The notes: generated by a model not told the origin, from the sequence alone. Shown: positions 53,901 through 60,330, numbered from the stretch's first letter. The stretch is 64,000 nt of DNA from Phorcus lineatus (GCA_921293015.1 OV121091.1:11313755-11377754), one strand, 5' to 3'. Translations and numbers: made by a program.

Positions 53901-56900
53901 AAAGGCAGATTTTATAATTTCCCATGAATATTGCATGAAACATGAAAAGTCCAAAGTATCATTGTGTATACTCACCTCCCCTCTTTTAATGGCCCTCTTC
54001 TCCTCCTCCATGTTAGTGGTTTGCTGCTCTTTTCTCGGCCCTTTTCGTCTAATTCCGAACCACCTTTCCTCAGTTTCTGTAGCACTCGTTTGAAGGGGTT
54101 GAACCCTGGTGTGGGTTCATAGCGATGGATTTCTCCTTGGCCAAGCAAACTCCTCTCTCCACATCCACAAAATGCACACAGGTGAGTCGGTCTAAAATAC
54201 AATTTTTTTAATAATATTGAAAAGGACAATTTTTATGTTTTTGTAACGATCTATGAATATACAGTATTGTTCCTAGTTAATCTCATTTTGGTGAATTCTG
54301 AAGAGAATGGACCTTAAAGGATAACCTTCTCAAAATGTTAAGAGACTGCAAACCTAAAAGGATGGCAAATTTGCCCAGCAAAAGCTCGAGGAACAACACT
54401 GTATATATCATCTCAAGCTCCAAGTTAGCATCGTCTCAATCTATTGCAAACTATCTGGCTAGAAAAATATAATTTTGAGGGAAAAAAATAATGCCCTCAT
54501 CAACATTTGGATTTTTTAACTAAAATTTTTACTTCCAATCCAAACTTTGTGACATGGTGGCTAATATTCAGGAACCATAACTTGTTTTCAAAGGGAAACT
54601 TTGATCGGCAAAAGGCTGAATGAAAACTCTGTTGCCATGGTTCTGCAGTTGTGCTGTGACCATTGGAAATAAATTTATTAACAACTAACCCCTGTTCAAC
54701 AGGCTCTTCAACACTTGTACTTGGCCCCTCAGACAACCTAGTCTCGAGATTCACTGAAACACAACAGCCAGGAATATTTATTAATGTCTTAAAAAATAGA
54801 GTTGTTAAAATATGGACTTCACAAGAATCAACTCAATAATATCACACTACACAGTGTTTCAGATTGTTTTCAGTCAGAGTGAGACAAATGTCTCATGAAG
54901 CTAAAAAATGATGAGACATTTTCAAAAACAATGAGTCAAGCATTAAAACAAACAAAACAGTCAAATATTTTGTTCTGATGTTTGTGACATAAACGTTTCC
55001 ATCTCCCTAATCCCATTATTAAAGCCGGTCATATAAAGATATATATTGAAAATAACATGTGGGAACTATGCAGCAGGTGTCTAAAATTGAATTCTAATTC
55101 AGTCACTAAAATCATTCTGATTCATTAATTTTCTTAAGAGTTTTTAACTAAACGCTTAACATTTCAATGTTTAATAAGCAAGTTTCACTAGTCATTCATT
55201 CAGTAAATCACTACTGGGTGTTTAGAATTTTTATTATAACAGCAAAGCAGACGATGTACAGATCTATTCATAGACGTAACCGTGCCTTGGTAAAATACTG
55301 AAAATATATTACATTGAGTAAACTAAAAGCACTCAAGTTCTTTTAAACATGATTAAGTAGAATTATGATGCATATTAACTACTTGACACACACCACATAA
55401 TGTTTTGACCCTGTAATGAAAGCCGACAGTGACAATCACCTCAGATATGATATAGGTCGCTGTTCCTTTGTGCACCCCTTTTAACGCAAGCTCCAAACAC
55501 TGTGGGCTTGATAAATATCATGCTCGGTCGATGCATGGAGCTTTGTAACCGGAAATTGAAGTTATTGGAGGGAGGGTATAGTAACAGCATGTAAACAATG
55601 AGGACTTTCGATATCCCGACAGTTTATTATTGTATCCTCTATGAAGATGAGTTGACAGCTTTTTCAAAATTTAATTGTACAATTAAACAATTACACGCGA
55701 CAGTTAGTCGCATAAGGCTGAAAACCCATGCGACATTTTTTATAAATCATGCGAGAATGTCGCGGTCGCGCCGTAAATCTGAAACACTGACTACATATTA
55801 TTTACTTTCATATTCGACAAAAATTATTTTCTTTTCACACACCGTAAATAATTGAACTATATTTAAAGTTATTTTGATATTTAATCTTAGAATATTGGTA
55901 TGTTCCATAAGAAAATGACTGAGCGCATACCTGGTACAGAAGTGCCAAGCAGTCGTGCCTCGTCTCCACCCTCGAAGGTATCCATTCGCTGAGACGTTAT
56001 ATTTCGAATAAGTGAAGGTGGACGACCGAGTCTTTCTGGAGAAAACTGTGCTGCCTGAGACTGTAAAGCTCGCCGATAACTTAAACTATGAACAGATGAT
56101 GGCCTTCCACGTCTTCCAGTACCACGTGCACGACTGTCAAGAATGAAATACAAATTCATGGGTTAAAAACAAATTCCAATCCTTTCGAACATTTATGTTC
56201 ACAAATACAAAATTATCAACCTAAATCATCTTCTTATGCGAAAACGTATATTTATAATCCAGATATTTAATTTAACAATTTTTGCCGAGGCGGAAAAATA
56301 CACATTGCTAAATATGCAAACATACATAAATGGGCCAATTTTCATAATTAAATATCACAGTCCAAAATAATTAAATTATGAGAAAAAAGGGTTATTATTC
56401 TGATTAGCTTTTTTCTAAGTTGACACCTGATAACTGATGATAATCATGTTTCTTATCTTCAGGATTTAGATTCACAAAAAAAGACTCTTTTTGTTAACTA
56501 ATGAACTTTAGATTTGACATTATACTCACGGAGCCCTTTCTCGAGAAAAGCTTCTAGATCCTCTGCCTGCTCCAAATACACGAGCACGACCACTGAATAA
56601 AAAGAAACCATTGAAACACCATTGCTTACTTAAAATGTACAAAAAAACATTTGTTGCCAATTACAGGTATCAAAATCTCAAATATTTTAAACTTGACATC
56701 ACTTCTCTTTCACAAAATAATGGATTGTATTTGAAGTTTTGACAATCTGACAATTGAAATTCATCAAAGCAACAGACTTTTATTGACATTTCAATATATG
56801 TCTGTCATTGAAGAATGAAACACAAACCTTCTTTTCCTAGGTATTGGGGACTGACCATCCTTCCTTGGCCGACCAGGGCCTCGCTTTACAGGCTGGAGAA

Positions 56901-59285
56901 CAGGGTAAGGGGGGTAACCCCGGCCTGCGTGTTCGGGAGAAAGGATAGCACTAGGGTCAACAGCAGGCAGGTGGTGGACAGGGGAGGCCGACCCCAAGGA
57001 TCGAGAATAGAAGGAGGATGACGGGGACAGGTCAGAGCCACTGATGGGTGATGAACCTAGAGTTGTTCGTGAGGTGTCGAAGAAGCCATGTTGTGCAGCC
57101 TCAATGTCAGATGTACCTAACGGGTCACTGAAGTATGTGGGATCTGTGCTGTATAACTCAGCTTCTTCCTCCAGGGTTTGAGACGACCCTGGGAACAGCG
57201 CCAGGTCCCCAGGTGTTCCCAAGTCGTCTTGATTCACATTGTCAGATTCGTCCAGGGGTGGGTCGGTCTCTGCAGCACCTTCATTCCCCTGCAATCTAGG
57301 TGGGTTACCTGAAAGTGTCGATGACATTTGCAAGGTAAGGCAACCATTGAGTTTTTACAAAGAAAATAAATATTAGGTGGAAACCATAGAACCTTATGAA
57401 TCAAACCTAACATTGGTTTAGTTTACCTCTTACCTCTTCCAAATGAGTTTATCCAAAGACTATCTTAGATTTTCCCAAAACCACCCTTGCTGTGAAAATT
57501 CGCAACACAGATAACTGCATGTCTCTCTGTCAAATGATCTGGGACCAATCAAAATTTGTATTATTTTTTTTCAATTGACTGCCTTTTAGCTAAAAAGAGA
57601 ATATTGCACAAGTAACTGTTTTCTTTTAGATTCAAGTGTAAAAGAAAAGTTCTTTTTAAATTTCAGGTAGGTCAATGATTTTGACTTGTGACATCATCCT
57701 ATTATTTTCTTGTAATTTCATGATTTCAAAGTATATAGTTATCTTTTTAAACAGACCATAGGTTGAGTGTCATTCAAGTAGGTTAAGATCCTCGTAACTC
57801 TCCATTTCTTGAAAATAATAGGCATCTGCCCTTCGGGAATTTGCTCCATTAAGTTTGAGTGTTACTCAGACATTAAGCTGTACCTAATATGTAGCCTAAT
57901 GAACTCCTAGGCTACTTAGAGTTATCAAAACTGTCAACTGAGTATGGGCTTAAGACATTTTTATATCTAATATCAGGAATAGAAAAGTAATTTAAAGTAA
58001 AGAAATATAAAATTTGACATGAACAAAATTGAAATGATCTTTGCATATATCTGTCTCTATTGTAAATTGTTCATAAATAAATACTTGTTGTACTTCTCCA
58101 TTGTTATTAAGCATCTGTTAAACATGTTATGTAAATTGATTGAAGGACTACAATAATTACAACCAAAATATATCCTAGGCAAAAGAATCTTGTTGTGGAT
58201 ATTGATGAAATGAATCTTTGAAAATTTCATGAAAAATTATGCTTAATTTAGACAATAGATAAAACCAACTCAAATCTAAGACTAGAGTTGTCTCCCTTGA
58301 GGATATCTGATTGATGTTATTTCTTGTCATGGATAACCATGATTTGGGCAATTTACATGCAATCTAACAGAATATTATCCTCTTAATAATCACATATGAA
58401 AATCTATTCTCCAAAACATATTTAGTAACATTATCAAATATAATATAAAGTAATGCTAAATGAAATGTGCAAATTTCTTGTGAAAAAGTTCAATGATTTT
58501 AAGAAGCAATCTTGTAGAGTGATGTCTGGCCATGCTGCAAGAATGAAAATTTTTTTAAAAAGAATATAACATCTCCATAAGTTTATATTCAGCAAACTAC
58601 CCTAAGGTGAATTTGAAATCAACCAGAGGTGATATCTACAATGAATTGAATTCTAAGTACACAAATCCTTTTAAAGTTTTAAGATAACAAGTAGGGATGC
58701 CACTCATAAAGTTGAACAATTCAATTCAATGTAACTGAATTTCCTCTTACAGAATAACTTCACCTCAAAATCTTGTCCACAGGGACACATATTGAAATTG
58801 TTCAGTCCTGAAAGATTGCATTTTGTTCCTCATCTCATAAAATATTGTTTACTTTCACGTTAATGAAGTTGTATGTAGAACAAATAAAGACATTAACAAA
58901 CATCATGAATTTCGTGAGAAGACAATGTGCTCACCTAGGCATACATACACAAGTACATGAAATATATGTACATATTGTAGATTTAGTTAACGTGGTTAAA
59001 GTGTTATTCTAAGCATTTGCAGAAAAATGTTAGAGTGCATGATGCACAGTATTATGATCTACTGACAACACTTATGCCTGATGTTAAAATGCACAATGCT
59101 GAATTAACAAAGCTGTTTTCTAACAATCATTGTTGATAATGTACTAAAAATGCTAAAATGCCTGGAACTGTTTCTTCTGAATTTTTAGAAGGTTTTCATA
59201 CTTATAAAAATCCTTACAAATATAAATTTAGCTAAAATCAAAATGACAAATAATGAGCAAAACATGCCTTACCTAGGTTGGTCAT
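3497..59285 (-). CDS. KMT2C/D-like: KMT2C/KMT2D (MLL3/MLL4) ortholog, histone H3K4 methyltransferase; complete gene, 76 coding exons
   Basis: This is the catalytic subunit of the MLL3/4 COMPASS-like complex, which monomethylates histone H3 lysine 4 at enhancers in the nucleus. I assembled 76 coding exons by reading the minus strand, requiring GT/AG borders and a continuous frame; all junctions fit and give 6,072 residues, against about 4,900 (KMT2C) and 5,500 (KMT2D) in human as I recall them. Domain order matches the vertebrate proteins: AT-hook, two PHD clusters each with recognisable extended PHD parts, HMG box, Pro-rich middle, coiled coil, LxxLL box, C-terminal extended PHD, FYRN/FYRC, WDR5-binding motif, SET and post-SET ending KWMN. 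The N-terminal AT-hook and TPRP repeats resemble KMT2C more than KMT2D, as expected of a pre-duplication ortholog. The start ATG (59283-59285) is preceded by in-frame TAG TAG. Exon coordinates are given in the block entries that follow. Exact ends of a few optional exons are uncertain. Confidence 0.95.
5906..5968 (-). CDS. Optional 63-nt in-frame 5' extension of exon 73 (alternative acceptor)
   Basis: Two AG acceptors precede the SET exon, one giving an exon start at 5905 and one at 5968. Both join the upstream exon (ending in phase 2) in frame. The long form would add 21 residues, beginning [11 protein letters not shown], between the FYRC/WDR5-binding region and SET. The upstream acceptor has the better pyrimidine tract (TTTCTGTTCTGTTC), whereas the short form gives THFKR-RPHTLQ, which aligns with human THYK-RPHTLN. 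I take the short form as constitutive; which is used cannot be decided from sequence alone. Confidence 0.4.
6368..7865 (-). CDS. KMT2C/D exons 69-72: FYRN/FYRC domains and WDR5-binding (Win) motif
   Basis: Exons 7739-7865, 7276-7438, 6743-6879 and 6368-6498 encode about residues 5697-5882. FYRN is seen as [17 protein letters not shown] followed by [16 protein letters not shown] and [24 protein letters not shown] is seen as [20 protein letters not shown] then [20 protein letters not shown]. These two pieces fold together and are shared with TBRG1 and other MLL proteins. [13 protein letters not shown] corresponds to human NPTGCARSEPK, the Win motif whose arginine inserts into WDR5. Reading frames other than this one in the same exons are shadows; the true frame of exon 70 has no internal Met and is easily missed. 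Confidence 0.95.
8405..9735 (-). CDS. KMT2C/D exons 66-68: C-terminal extended PHD finger
   Basis: Exons 9629-9735, 9086-9329 and 8405-8517 encode about residues 5543-5696. The zinc ligands run [13 protein letters not shown], then [40 protein letters not shown] and DKTLLCPVH. This C2HC-pre-PHD plus PHD layout is the ePHD2 of MLL3/4. The [10 protein letters not shown] and GALMNVD stretches are nearly identical to vertebrate proteins. The module continues into [16 protein letters not shown], which precedes FYRN exactly as in human (FRRVYIERDEVKQIAS). Exon borders are phase 2, 0 and 2. Confidence 0.95.
10174..12541 (-). CDS. KMT2C/D exons 62-65: conserved C-terminal linker
   Basis: Exons 12036-12541, 11517-11653, 10599-10994 and 10174-10278 encode about residues 5161-5542. 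Conserved landmarks are [13 protein letters not shown] (human DTPDSFVPSSSPE), [20 protein letters not shown] with [12 protein letters not shown] (human SVAITLHPTAAENISSV and IPNSYEV), the [16 protein letters not shown] segment (human CCHCKVVILGSGVRKS), [12 protein letters not shown] (human IVFCSNNCFILY) and [14 protein letters not shown] (human NKKWRGMKWKKW). The paired Cys segments probably bind a metal, though I know of no named domain. Exon 64 is mostly Ser/Thr/Pro linker ending in a KKHRRSSS basic patch that could be a nuclear signal. Confidence 0.9.
11390..11436 (+). repeat. Dispersed GAGT-headed repeat, diverged fragment
   Basis: Matches the core of the repeat seen at 23159-23216 (TTATTGTTTAGCAC then GGGCAATATTTCAATCATTA). 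It lacks the GAGT head. It lies in the intron upstream of exon 64. Confidence 0.55.
12796..16580 (-). CDS. KMT2C/D exons 57-61: LxxLL nuclear-receptor box and flanks
   Basis: Exons 16462-16580, 15857-16016, 15275-15580, 14752-14907 and 12796-12934 encode about residues 4868-5160. [14 protein letters not shown] matches human KMT2C NELLKHLLKN, an LxxLL nuclear-receptor box used for coactivator recruitment. It is followed by a Gln/Glu segment, a strongly basic helix ([20 protein letters not shown] and KKRR runs, probable coiled coil and nuclear signal), the [20 protein letters not shown] segment (human SQLRGAFGSGALPTGPDYYS) and a Met/Pro stretch with FFPALPPPP. Exon 58 has two GTGAGTAC donors 15 nt apart, ending the exon at 15857 or 15872, both in frame. 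Confidence 0.9.
12935..14751 (-). other. 1.8-kb intron between exons 60 and 61
   Basis: No coding exon is needed here. It holds a somewhat GC-richer stretch (about 12.97-13.4 kb) with several overlapping chance frames, an 18-bp perfect palindrome at 13205-13222, and small CA and TG/TA microsatellites near 13810 and 13978-14000. Confidence 0.7.
17053..20913 (-). CDS. KMT2C/D exon 56: giant 3.86-kb low-complexity exon
   Basis: This single exon encodes 1,287 residues (about 3581-4867), an unusually long internal exon. It opens with a Pro/Ala/Gln-rich part containing a conserved-looking island [20 protein letters not shown], then GPTPG repeats, a Ser/Thr/Glu-rich acidic region with a duplicated [13 protein letters not shown] motif, Met/Gln-rich stretches, a GMPPHSxxP array and a Ser/Thr/Pro tail ending in [18 protein letters not shown] and IKIKQEPS fit the sumoylation consensus. 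Most of it should be disordered and could promote condensation or activator contacts, as the polyQ regions do in vertebrates; that is inference. The open frame continues upstream of the first Met to the acceptor at 20914-20915. Long antisense open frames here are by-products of the repeats. Confidence 0.93.
17665..17895 (-). repeat. Coding minisatellite, 27-bp units (GMPPHSxxP)
   Basis: About eight and a half tandem 27-bp units within exon 56 encode the nonapeptide GMPPHS-A-A-P with variation at the seventh and eighth positions (STAP, SAAP, SSAP, TTQG). Looser copies (GMPPHS, GLPPHS, GMPSHG) continue on both sides, from about 17.46 to 18.35 kb. Neighbouring central units differ at only a few bases, so they look recently expanded or homogenised. 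Units keep the frame, so copy number can vary without breaking the protein. Confidence 0.9.
19766..19894 (-). repeat. Duplicated [13 protein letters not shown] motif, 90-nt spacing
   Basis: Two identical 13-residue copies (19856-19894 and 19766-19804) lie exactly 90 nt apart in exon 56, each followed by an acidic run. At the DNA level they differ at several third positions, so the duplication is not fresh and the amino-acid sequence has been kept. Each carries two Cys, one His and four or more Asp. No known domain is recognised. Confidence 0.85.
21575..24651 (-). CDS. KMT2C/D exons 53-55: collagen-like and Lys-rich linker
   Basis: Exons 24454-24651, 23328-23495 and 21575-21736 encode about residues 3405-3580. 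Exon 53 has a collagen-like run of GPP/GPQ triplets ([20 protein letters not shown]) followed by [16 protein letters not shown]. Exon 54 is Gly/Pro-rich. Exon 55 holds a dense basic cluster [16 protein letters not shown], which corresponds in position to human KMT2C EEKGKKKRTRKKKRDDD and is a likely nuclear localisation or nucleic-acid contact. Junctions are all phase 1, so exons here could be skipped in multiples without frame loss. Confidence 0.88.
21737..23327 (-). other. 1.6-kb intron between exons 54 and 55
   Basis: AT-rich intron with the best copy of the dispersed repeat (23159-23216). No exon-like stretch was seen. The 661-nt intron 20914-21574, between exons 55 and 56, is likewise empty. 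Confidence 0.7.
23159..23216 (+). repeat. Dispersed GAGT-headed repeat, best copy
   Basis: Begins with GAGTGAGTGAGTTATTG and runs through ACGCTGCTTGGGCAATATTT to CAGCCATTAGCGGCG. Five other copies in this window are on the same strand and all lie in introns. The sequence resembles the head of a repeat I recall in vetigastropod genomes, possibly a SINE or MITE end. Confidence 0.75.
25358..26988 (-). CDS. KMT2C/D exons 49-52: conserved coiled-coil region
   Basis: Exons 26834-26988, 26504-26659, 25765-26232 and 25358-25475 encode about residues 3106-3404. The helix [20 protein letters not shown] followed by [20 protein letters not shown] aligns with human KMT2C RKQYEEWLQETQQLLQMQQ. Then [20 protein letters not shown] and [10 protein letters not shown] align with VTEQQSMVQKQLEQIRKQQK and [29 protein letters not shown] matches human DDNNPFSESFQERERKERLRE. 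This is one of the best-conserved parts of the middle of MLL3/4 and is predicted to be helical. Exon 51 is a Ser/Thr/Pro and Gly/Pro linker. Confidence 0.93.
27650..30477 (-). CDS. KMT2C/D exons 45-48: DPEL acidic motif and Pro-rich region
   Basis: Exons 28799-30477 (1,679 nt), 28340-28439, 28085-28124 (only 40 nt) and 27650-27882 encode about residues 2422-3105. It starts with [20 protein letters not shown], matching human DLLRSGEFDIIAYTDPELD, an acidic conserved motif. A Lys/Glu-rich stretch with [20 protein letters not shown] follows, then Ser/Pro/Gln low complexity, [20 protein letters not shown] (human LLLQDLLDQERQEQQQQRQM) and [17 protein letters not shown]. The 40-nt exon 47 encodes [13 protein letters not shown] and is required to keep frame between exons 46 and 48. 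Confidence 0.9.
28173..28230 (+). repeat. Dispersed GAGT-headed repeat copy
   Basis: Reads GAGTGATTGAGTTCTTGTTC, then GCTTGGGCAATATTTCAGCC and ATTAGCAG. Same family and same strand as 23159-23216, in the intron between exons 46 and 47. Confidence 0.7.
30653..32327 (-). CDS. KMT2C/D exons 41-44: Gln/Met helix and Pro-rich linker
   Basis: Exons 32150-32327, 31805-31927, 31454-31641 and 30653-31163 encode about residues 2089-2421. [20 protein letters not shown] resembles the human KMT2C helix RQKLREIILQQQQQKK. It is followed by Pro/Gly linker with [17 protein letters not shown], then [18 protein letters not shown] and an acidic C-terminal part ([12 protein letters not shown]) leading into the DPEL motif. 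The first exon of this block begins in phase 0, which leaves room for the optional 75-nt exon upstream. Confidence 0.87.
33345..33419 (-). CDS. Candidate 75-nt cassette exon (25 codons) inside the 3-kb intron
   Basis: This stretch is bounded by a CTCTAG acceptor and a G|GTAAGTGG donor, is GC-richer than the surrounding AT-rich intron, is exactly 75 nt, and is open in the frame needed to join the phase-0 neighbours. It would insert a peptide starting [14 protein letters not shown] and ending SSLSHTFL between AHPESAM and [10 protein letters not shown]. The constitutive gene model works without it, so if real it is an alternative exon. I do not recognise the peptide in vertebrate KMT2C/D. Confidence 0.45.
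33783..34238 (+). CDS. Hypothetical 151-codon open frame, antisense in intron
   Basis: This is the longest open frame in the window that is not explained by a KMT2C/D exon or its shadow. The predicted product begins [20 protein letters not shown], is mixed hydrophilic and hydrophobic, and shows no signal peptide, clear membrane helix or motif I recognise. The plus strand here is rich in G over C. There is no obvious promoter, splice site or terminal repeat. It may be chance, a retained fragment of an inserted sequence, or an unknown intron-nested gene. Confidence 0.12.
   Translation: MAYWRPRTFGFTIMLLEHVVIREKKKDQDFLGQVLPRLRDHGKATRTGMTLDLIDFSRDEIENKGKGIISLVTVYSYKVIVSIFMDVSYDFIFPIKSKIMEIYFLERVKYHKSQPSYPSYGIGFTCEAKTSYGHFVLTPLNHLKGKWIRET
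35373..37534 (-). CDS. KMT2C/D exons 37-40: DPY..PPGTPRP repeat region
   Basis: Exons 37460-37534, 36498-37337 (840 nt), 36012-36158 and 35373-35500 encode about residues 1692-2088. Exon 38 contains about eight copies of a DPYAxPPGTPRP / DPYSxQPMTPHP unit, the same repeat that characterises human KMT2C ([12 protein letters not shown]) and appears more weakly in KMT2D. The TPRP and TPHP sites are potential proline-directed phosphorylation sites. The rest is Pro/Arg/Ser linker ([16 protein letters not shown]). Phase-1 junctions predominate. Confidence 0.92.
37824..39909 (-). CDS. KMT2C/D exons 34-36: HMG-box region
   Basis: Exons 39636-39909, 39357-39407 and 37824-37998 encode about residues 1525-1691. 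[20 protein letters not shown] followed by [20 protein letters not shown] and [15 protein letters not shown] aligns with human TVAPVLYTNINFPNLKEEF, PDWTTRVKQIAKLWRKASS and RAPYVQKARDNRA. This is the HMG-like box of MLL3/4, thought to bind DNA or hypo-acetylated histone H4 tails. The 51-nt exon 35 supplies the basic tail. Exon 36 continues with a Gln/Arg helix and an eight-proline run. The 1.36-kb intron between exons 36 and 35 shows nothing coding. Confidence 0.95.
37999..39356 (-). other. 1.36-kb intron between exons 35 and 36
   Basis: AT-rich with no recognised exon, repeat or open frame of note. Confidence 0.7.
40287..41921 (-). CDS. KMT2C/D exons 30-33: acidic D-L-D linker
   Basis: Exons 41838-41921, 41324-41437, 40882-40971 and 40287-40581 encode about residues 1331-1524. 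It is an acidic, Leu-rich stretch: [37 protein letters not shown] and [16 protein letters not shown], the last matching human KMT2C GGKDVEDLFTAVLSP and KMT2D MESKDLQQLFKDVLG. Exon 33 is Pro/Gln linker leading to the HMG region. The internal MLDD/MLTD repetition suggests short amphipathic helices. Function unknown. Confidence 0.9.
42189..45340 (-). CDS. KMT2C/D exons 24-29: GIGGF-like and FPAYLQEAFFG motifs
   Basis: Exons 45251-45340, 44637-44849, 43857-43991, 43314-43415, 42687-42805 and 42189-42399 encode about residues 1041-1330. Landmarks are [20 protein letters not shown] (human DGVCLTESGMTQLQSLTVTV), [18 protein letters not shown] (human GIGGFMVRQRSRTGQGK), and [20 protein letters not shown] (human LEETFPAYLQEAFFGKDLLD). 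The last is an ultraconserved MLL3/4 signature. A polyproline run of ten opens exon 24. Exon 25 begins at a GAAGAAG double acceptor, so Glu1071 or so may be included or omitted. Exons 24 to 27 all end in phase 1. Confidence 0.93.
43223..43280 (+). repeat. Dispersed GAGT-headed repeat copy
   Basis: Reads TGAGTGAGTGAGTTATTG, then TTTAACGCCGCTTGGCCAAT and ATTTTAGCCATTAGCAGC. Same family and strand, in the intron between exons 27 and 28. Confidence 0.75.
44114..44222. mobile_element. Short inverted-repeat element (MITE-like)
   Basis: A 109-bp imperfect palindrome: GGGCCTAGATTTTCGATGCT at the left is mirrored by TCGAAAATCCAGGCCC at the right, and the arms (about 47 nt each) pair through CTCTTAGCGCTAAGATAG. 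A short loop lies between. Target-site duplication is not clear. It sits in the intron between exons 25 and 26. Similar GGGCCT..TTCGA hairpins are common in marine invertebrate genomes as far as I recall. Confidence 0.65.
45446..45500 (+). repeat. Dispersed GAGT-headed repeat, diverged copy
   Basis: Reads GAGTGAGTGATTTGTTGTTC then CCTTGGGTAATATCTCAGC. A weaker match to the same family, in the intron between exons 23 and 24. Confidence 0.55.
45680..47693 (-). CDS. KMT2C/D exons 19-23: second PHD-finger cluster
   Basis: Exons 47589-47693, 47176-47280, 46591-46772, 45933-46097 and 45680-45792 encode about residues 818-1040. Three PHD fingers can be followed: [20 protein letters not shown] to YHPYCANVK and [26 protein letters not shown] to [19 protein letters not shown] and CKWC; then [20 protein letters not shown] to [14 protein letters not shown] and HCLYCRP. 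In MLL4 the last finger of this cluster reads histone H4, which helps nucleosome engagement. The approach sequence [20 protein letters not shown] matches human NTVVLFSSSDKF. Zinc ligands are intact in all fingers. Confidence 0.95.
47986..49523 (-). CDS. KMT2C/D exons 15-18: linker between PHD clusters
   Basis: Exons 49451-49523, 48925-49055, 48544-48669 and 47986-48075 encode about residues 678-817. The region is Ser/Asp/Glu-rich ([18 protein letters not shown]) and then basic, with [18 protein letters not shown], an AT-hook-like patch in the same position as human KMT2C GKRRPRGAGLSGRGGRGR, and [15 protein letters not shown]. It is much shorter than the 250-500 residue vertebrate linkers. Exons 17 and 18 have phase-0 borders and multiple-of-three lengths, so each could be skipped in frame. 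Confidence 0.88.
49796..54191 (-). CDS. KMT2C/D exons 6-14: first extended PHD and PHD cluster
   Basis: Exons 53976-54191, 53291-53418, 52696-52802, 52364-52468, 51996-52053, 51371-51548, 51097-51211, 50527-50717 and 49796-49904 encode about residues 275-677. The extended PHD runs [20 protein letters not shown] (human CAFCYCGEKSSLGQGDLKQF), [48 protein letters not shown] and LLCNDH. Next come PHD fingers [58 protein letters not shown], and a third with [30 protein letters not shown] ending YVCTVC. Order and spacing are those of KMT2C. Such fingers bind histone tails and partners such as ASXL2/BAP1 (established for MLL3). Confidence 0.95.
52856..52905 (+). repeat. Dispersed GAGT-headed repeat, diverged copy
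   Basis: Reads GTGAGTGAGTAAGTTCTTTA then GACATTATTTTAGGCC. A weak match to the same family, in the intron between exons 7 and 8. Confidence 0.5.
54690..59285 (-). CDS. KMT2C/D exons 1-5: N-terminus with AT-hook
   Basis: Exon 1 coding part 59273-59285 (ATG ACC AAC CTA G), exon 2 56828-57308, exon 3 56530-56592, exon 4 55931-56133 and exon 5 54690-54753 encode about residues 1-275. After an acidic, Ser/Pro-rich start, exon 2 ends with [20 protein letters not shown], a canonical AT-hook matching human KMT2C KRPRGRPRKDGASPFQRAR. Exons 3 and 4 are Arg/Gly/Ser-rich, with a second hook-like [13 protein letters not shown]. The start was chosen because the upstream exon ending in phase 1 at 59273 fits the phase needed by exon 2 and has in-frame stops just before its ATG. 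The donor of exon 5 is GTTAGT, slightly unusual. Confidence 0.82.
57309..59272 (-). other. First coding intron, 1.96 kb
   Basis: Separates the 13-nt coding start of exon 1 from exon 2. AT-rich, no recognisable exon or mobile element. Confidence 0.65.
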
Positions 59286-60330
59286 GATGCACAATCCCTA
59301 CTACCAACATTAAATTTGGTATTGTGCTTTCACATGCAACAAATATTAGAAAAAGTGCTGAAATAGGAGTCTGATTTTCAAAACTTGGATTTAAAATAAA
59401 AGACTTTTTGTGCAATGAGTTGTGCATGATGAGAAAGTGTTTGCCAAAAGATAAGATGTGCACACATTAATAGACTCCAAGCCTTTCAGTCCTAAGTTGA
59501 TGATTTGGGATGGGGTGGGGATGAAACTATTCTGATTATCCATTCACAGGATTCGTAACTGATATGAACATGGTGTCGTAACGCTACAAACGCTTGACCA
59601 TTGACAATCCCTTTACAACTAGCGTAAGATGTTGATCGAGTACTTTCAACACAAAAAGTTCATAAACCACTCTCTCTTACCGTCCATTTAGATCCAAGAT
59701 CGAAGGCTTAAAATCACAAGATGAACAGATCTGCATTTTTGATGTCATGTGGGTGGTTTTCCATCTGGAAATTCAAAGTTGAAGAATAGAGTCGACACCT
59801 AGTACGGGCAAGGTGAGGTCTATAGGCTAGGCCCTATCGCAGTCTGGGACACTTGCAAACCCGACGACCGGTTAGGGATAAATTTGTACCTACGATAGAA
59901 AACAAGCAAATAATGAAGATAAGAGATAGTGATAAACAAGCAAGAGCATTCATATTGAACGAAACAGCAGAATGGAAGGAGATTTCTACAAAACAAAAAT
60001 CTAGACTAATTGACGTCGCAATCAGGCGTTCGGCTGTTCATCATTGTCTGCGATATACACAACACAGTAGCGAAATGTGAACAAGCTCAATGCATAAAAT
60101 TAAGAAGCCCCACCTACCTTTAAAAACGTTTTGCGTGTTATCACGGTATTTCCTAAACACAAGCGGTAATGCAACTTCAAAAATGAAATAACAGTTGTCT
60201 AGAAAATGGGAGTTCCTTTCCAAAATAATCCTAACAGCGAGCGTGACCCATTGAATGAACTCCCCTTCCAGAATCGGCCATCTTGGATTGATGCTATCGG
60301 TATCCCAACGCTAACAAAATAGTCCCACTG
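59286..60330 (-). promoter_or_regulatory. Probable 5' leader exons and promoter of the KMT2C/D gene
   Basis: Three stretches look like leader exons on the minus strand: 59286-59357 (untranslated part of the start exon, CTATTTCAG acceptor), 59681-59764 (TTTCCAG acceptor, G|GTAAGAG donor) and a first exon ending at a G|GTAGGTGG donor at 60118 and reaching up to perhaps 60.3 kb. At 60277-60284 the minus strand reads AAGATGGC, the YY1-type initiator seen at many metazoan promoters; its ATG opens a 16-codon upstream ORF (MADSGRGVHSMGHARC). The second leader exon also has ATGs. No TATA box is obvious. The transcription start is not resolved. Confidence 0.45.

Noticed and set aside
59681-59764. Alternative start MTSKMQICSSCDF in the second leader exon
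   Set aside because: It ends in phase 2; joining to exon 2 gives an immediate stop, and joining to the start exon runs into a stop after a few codons.
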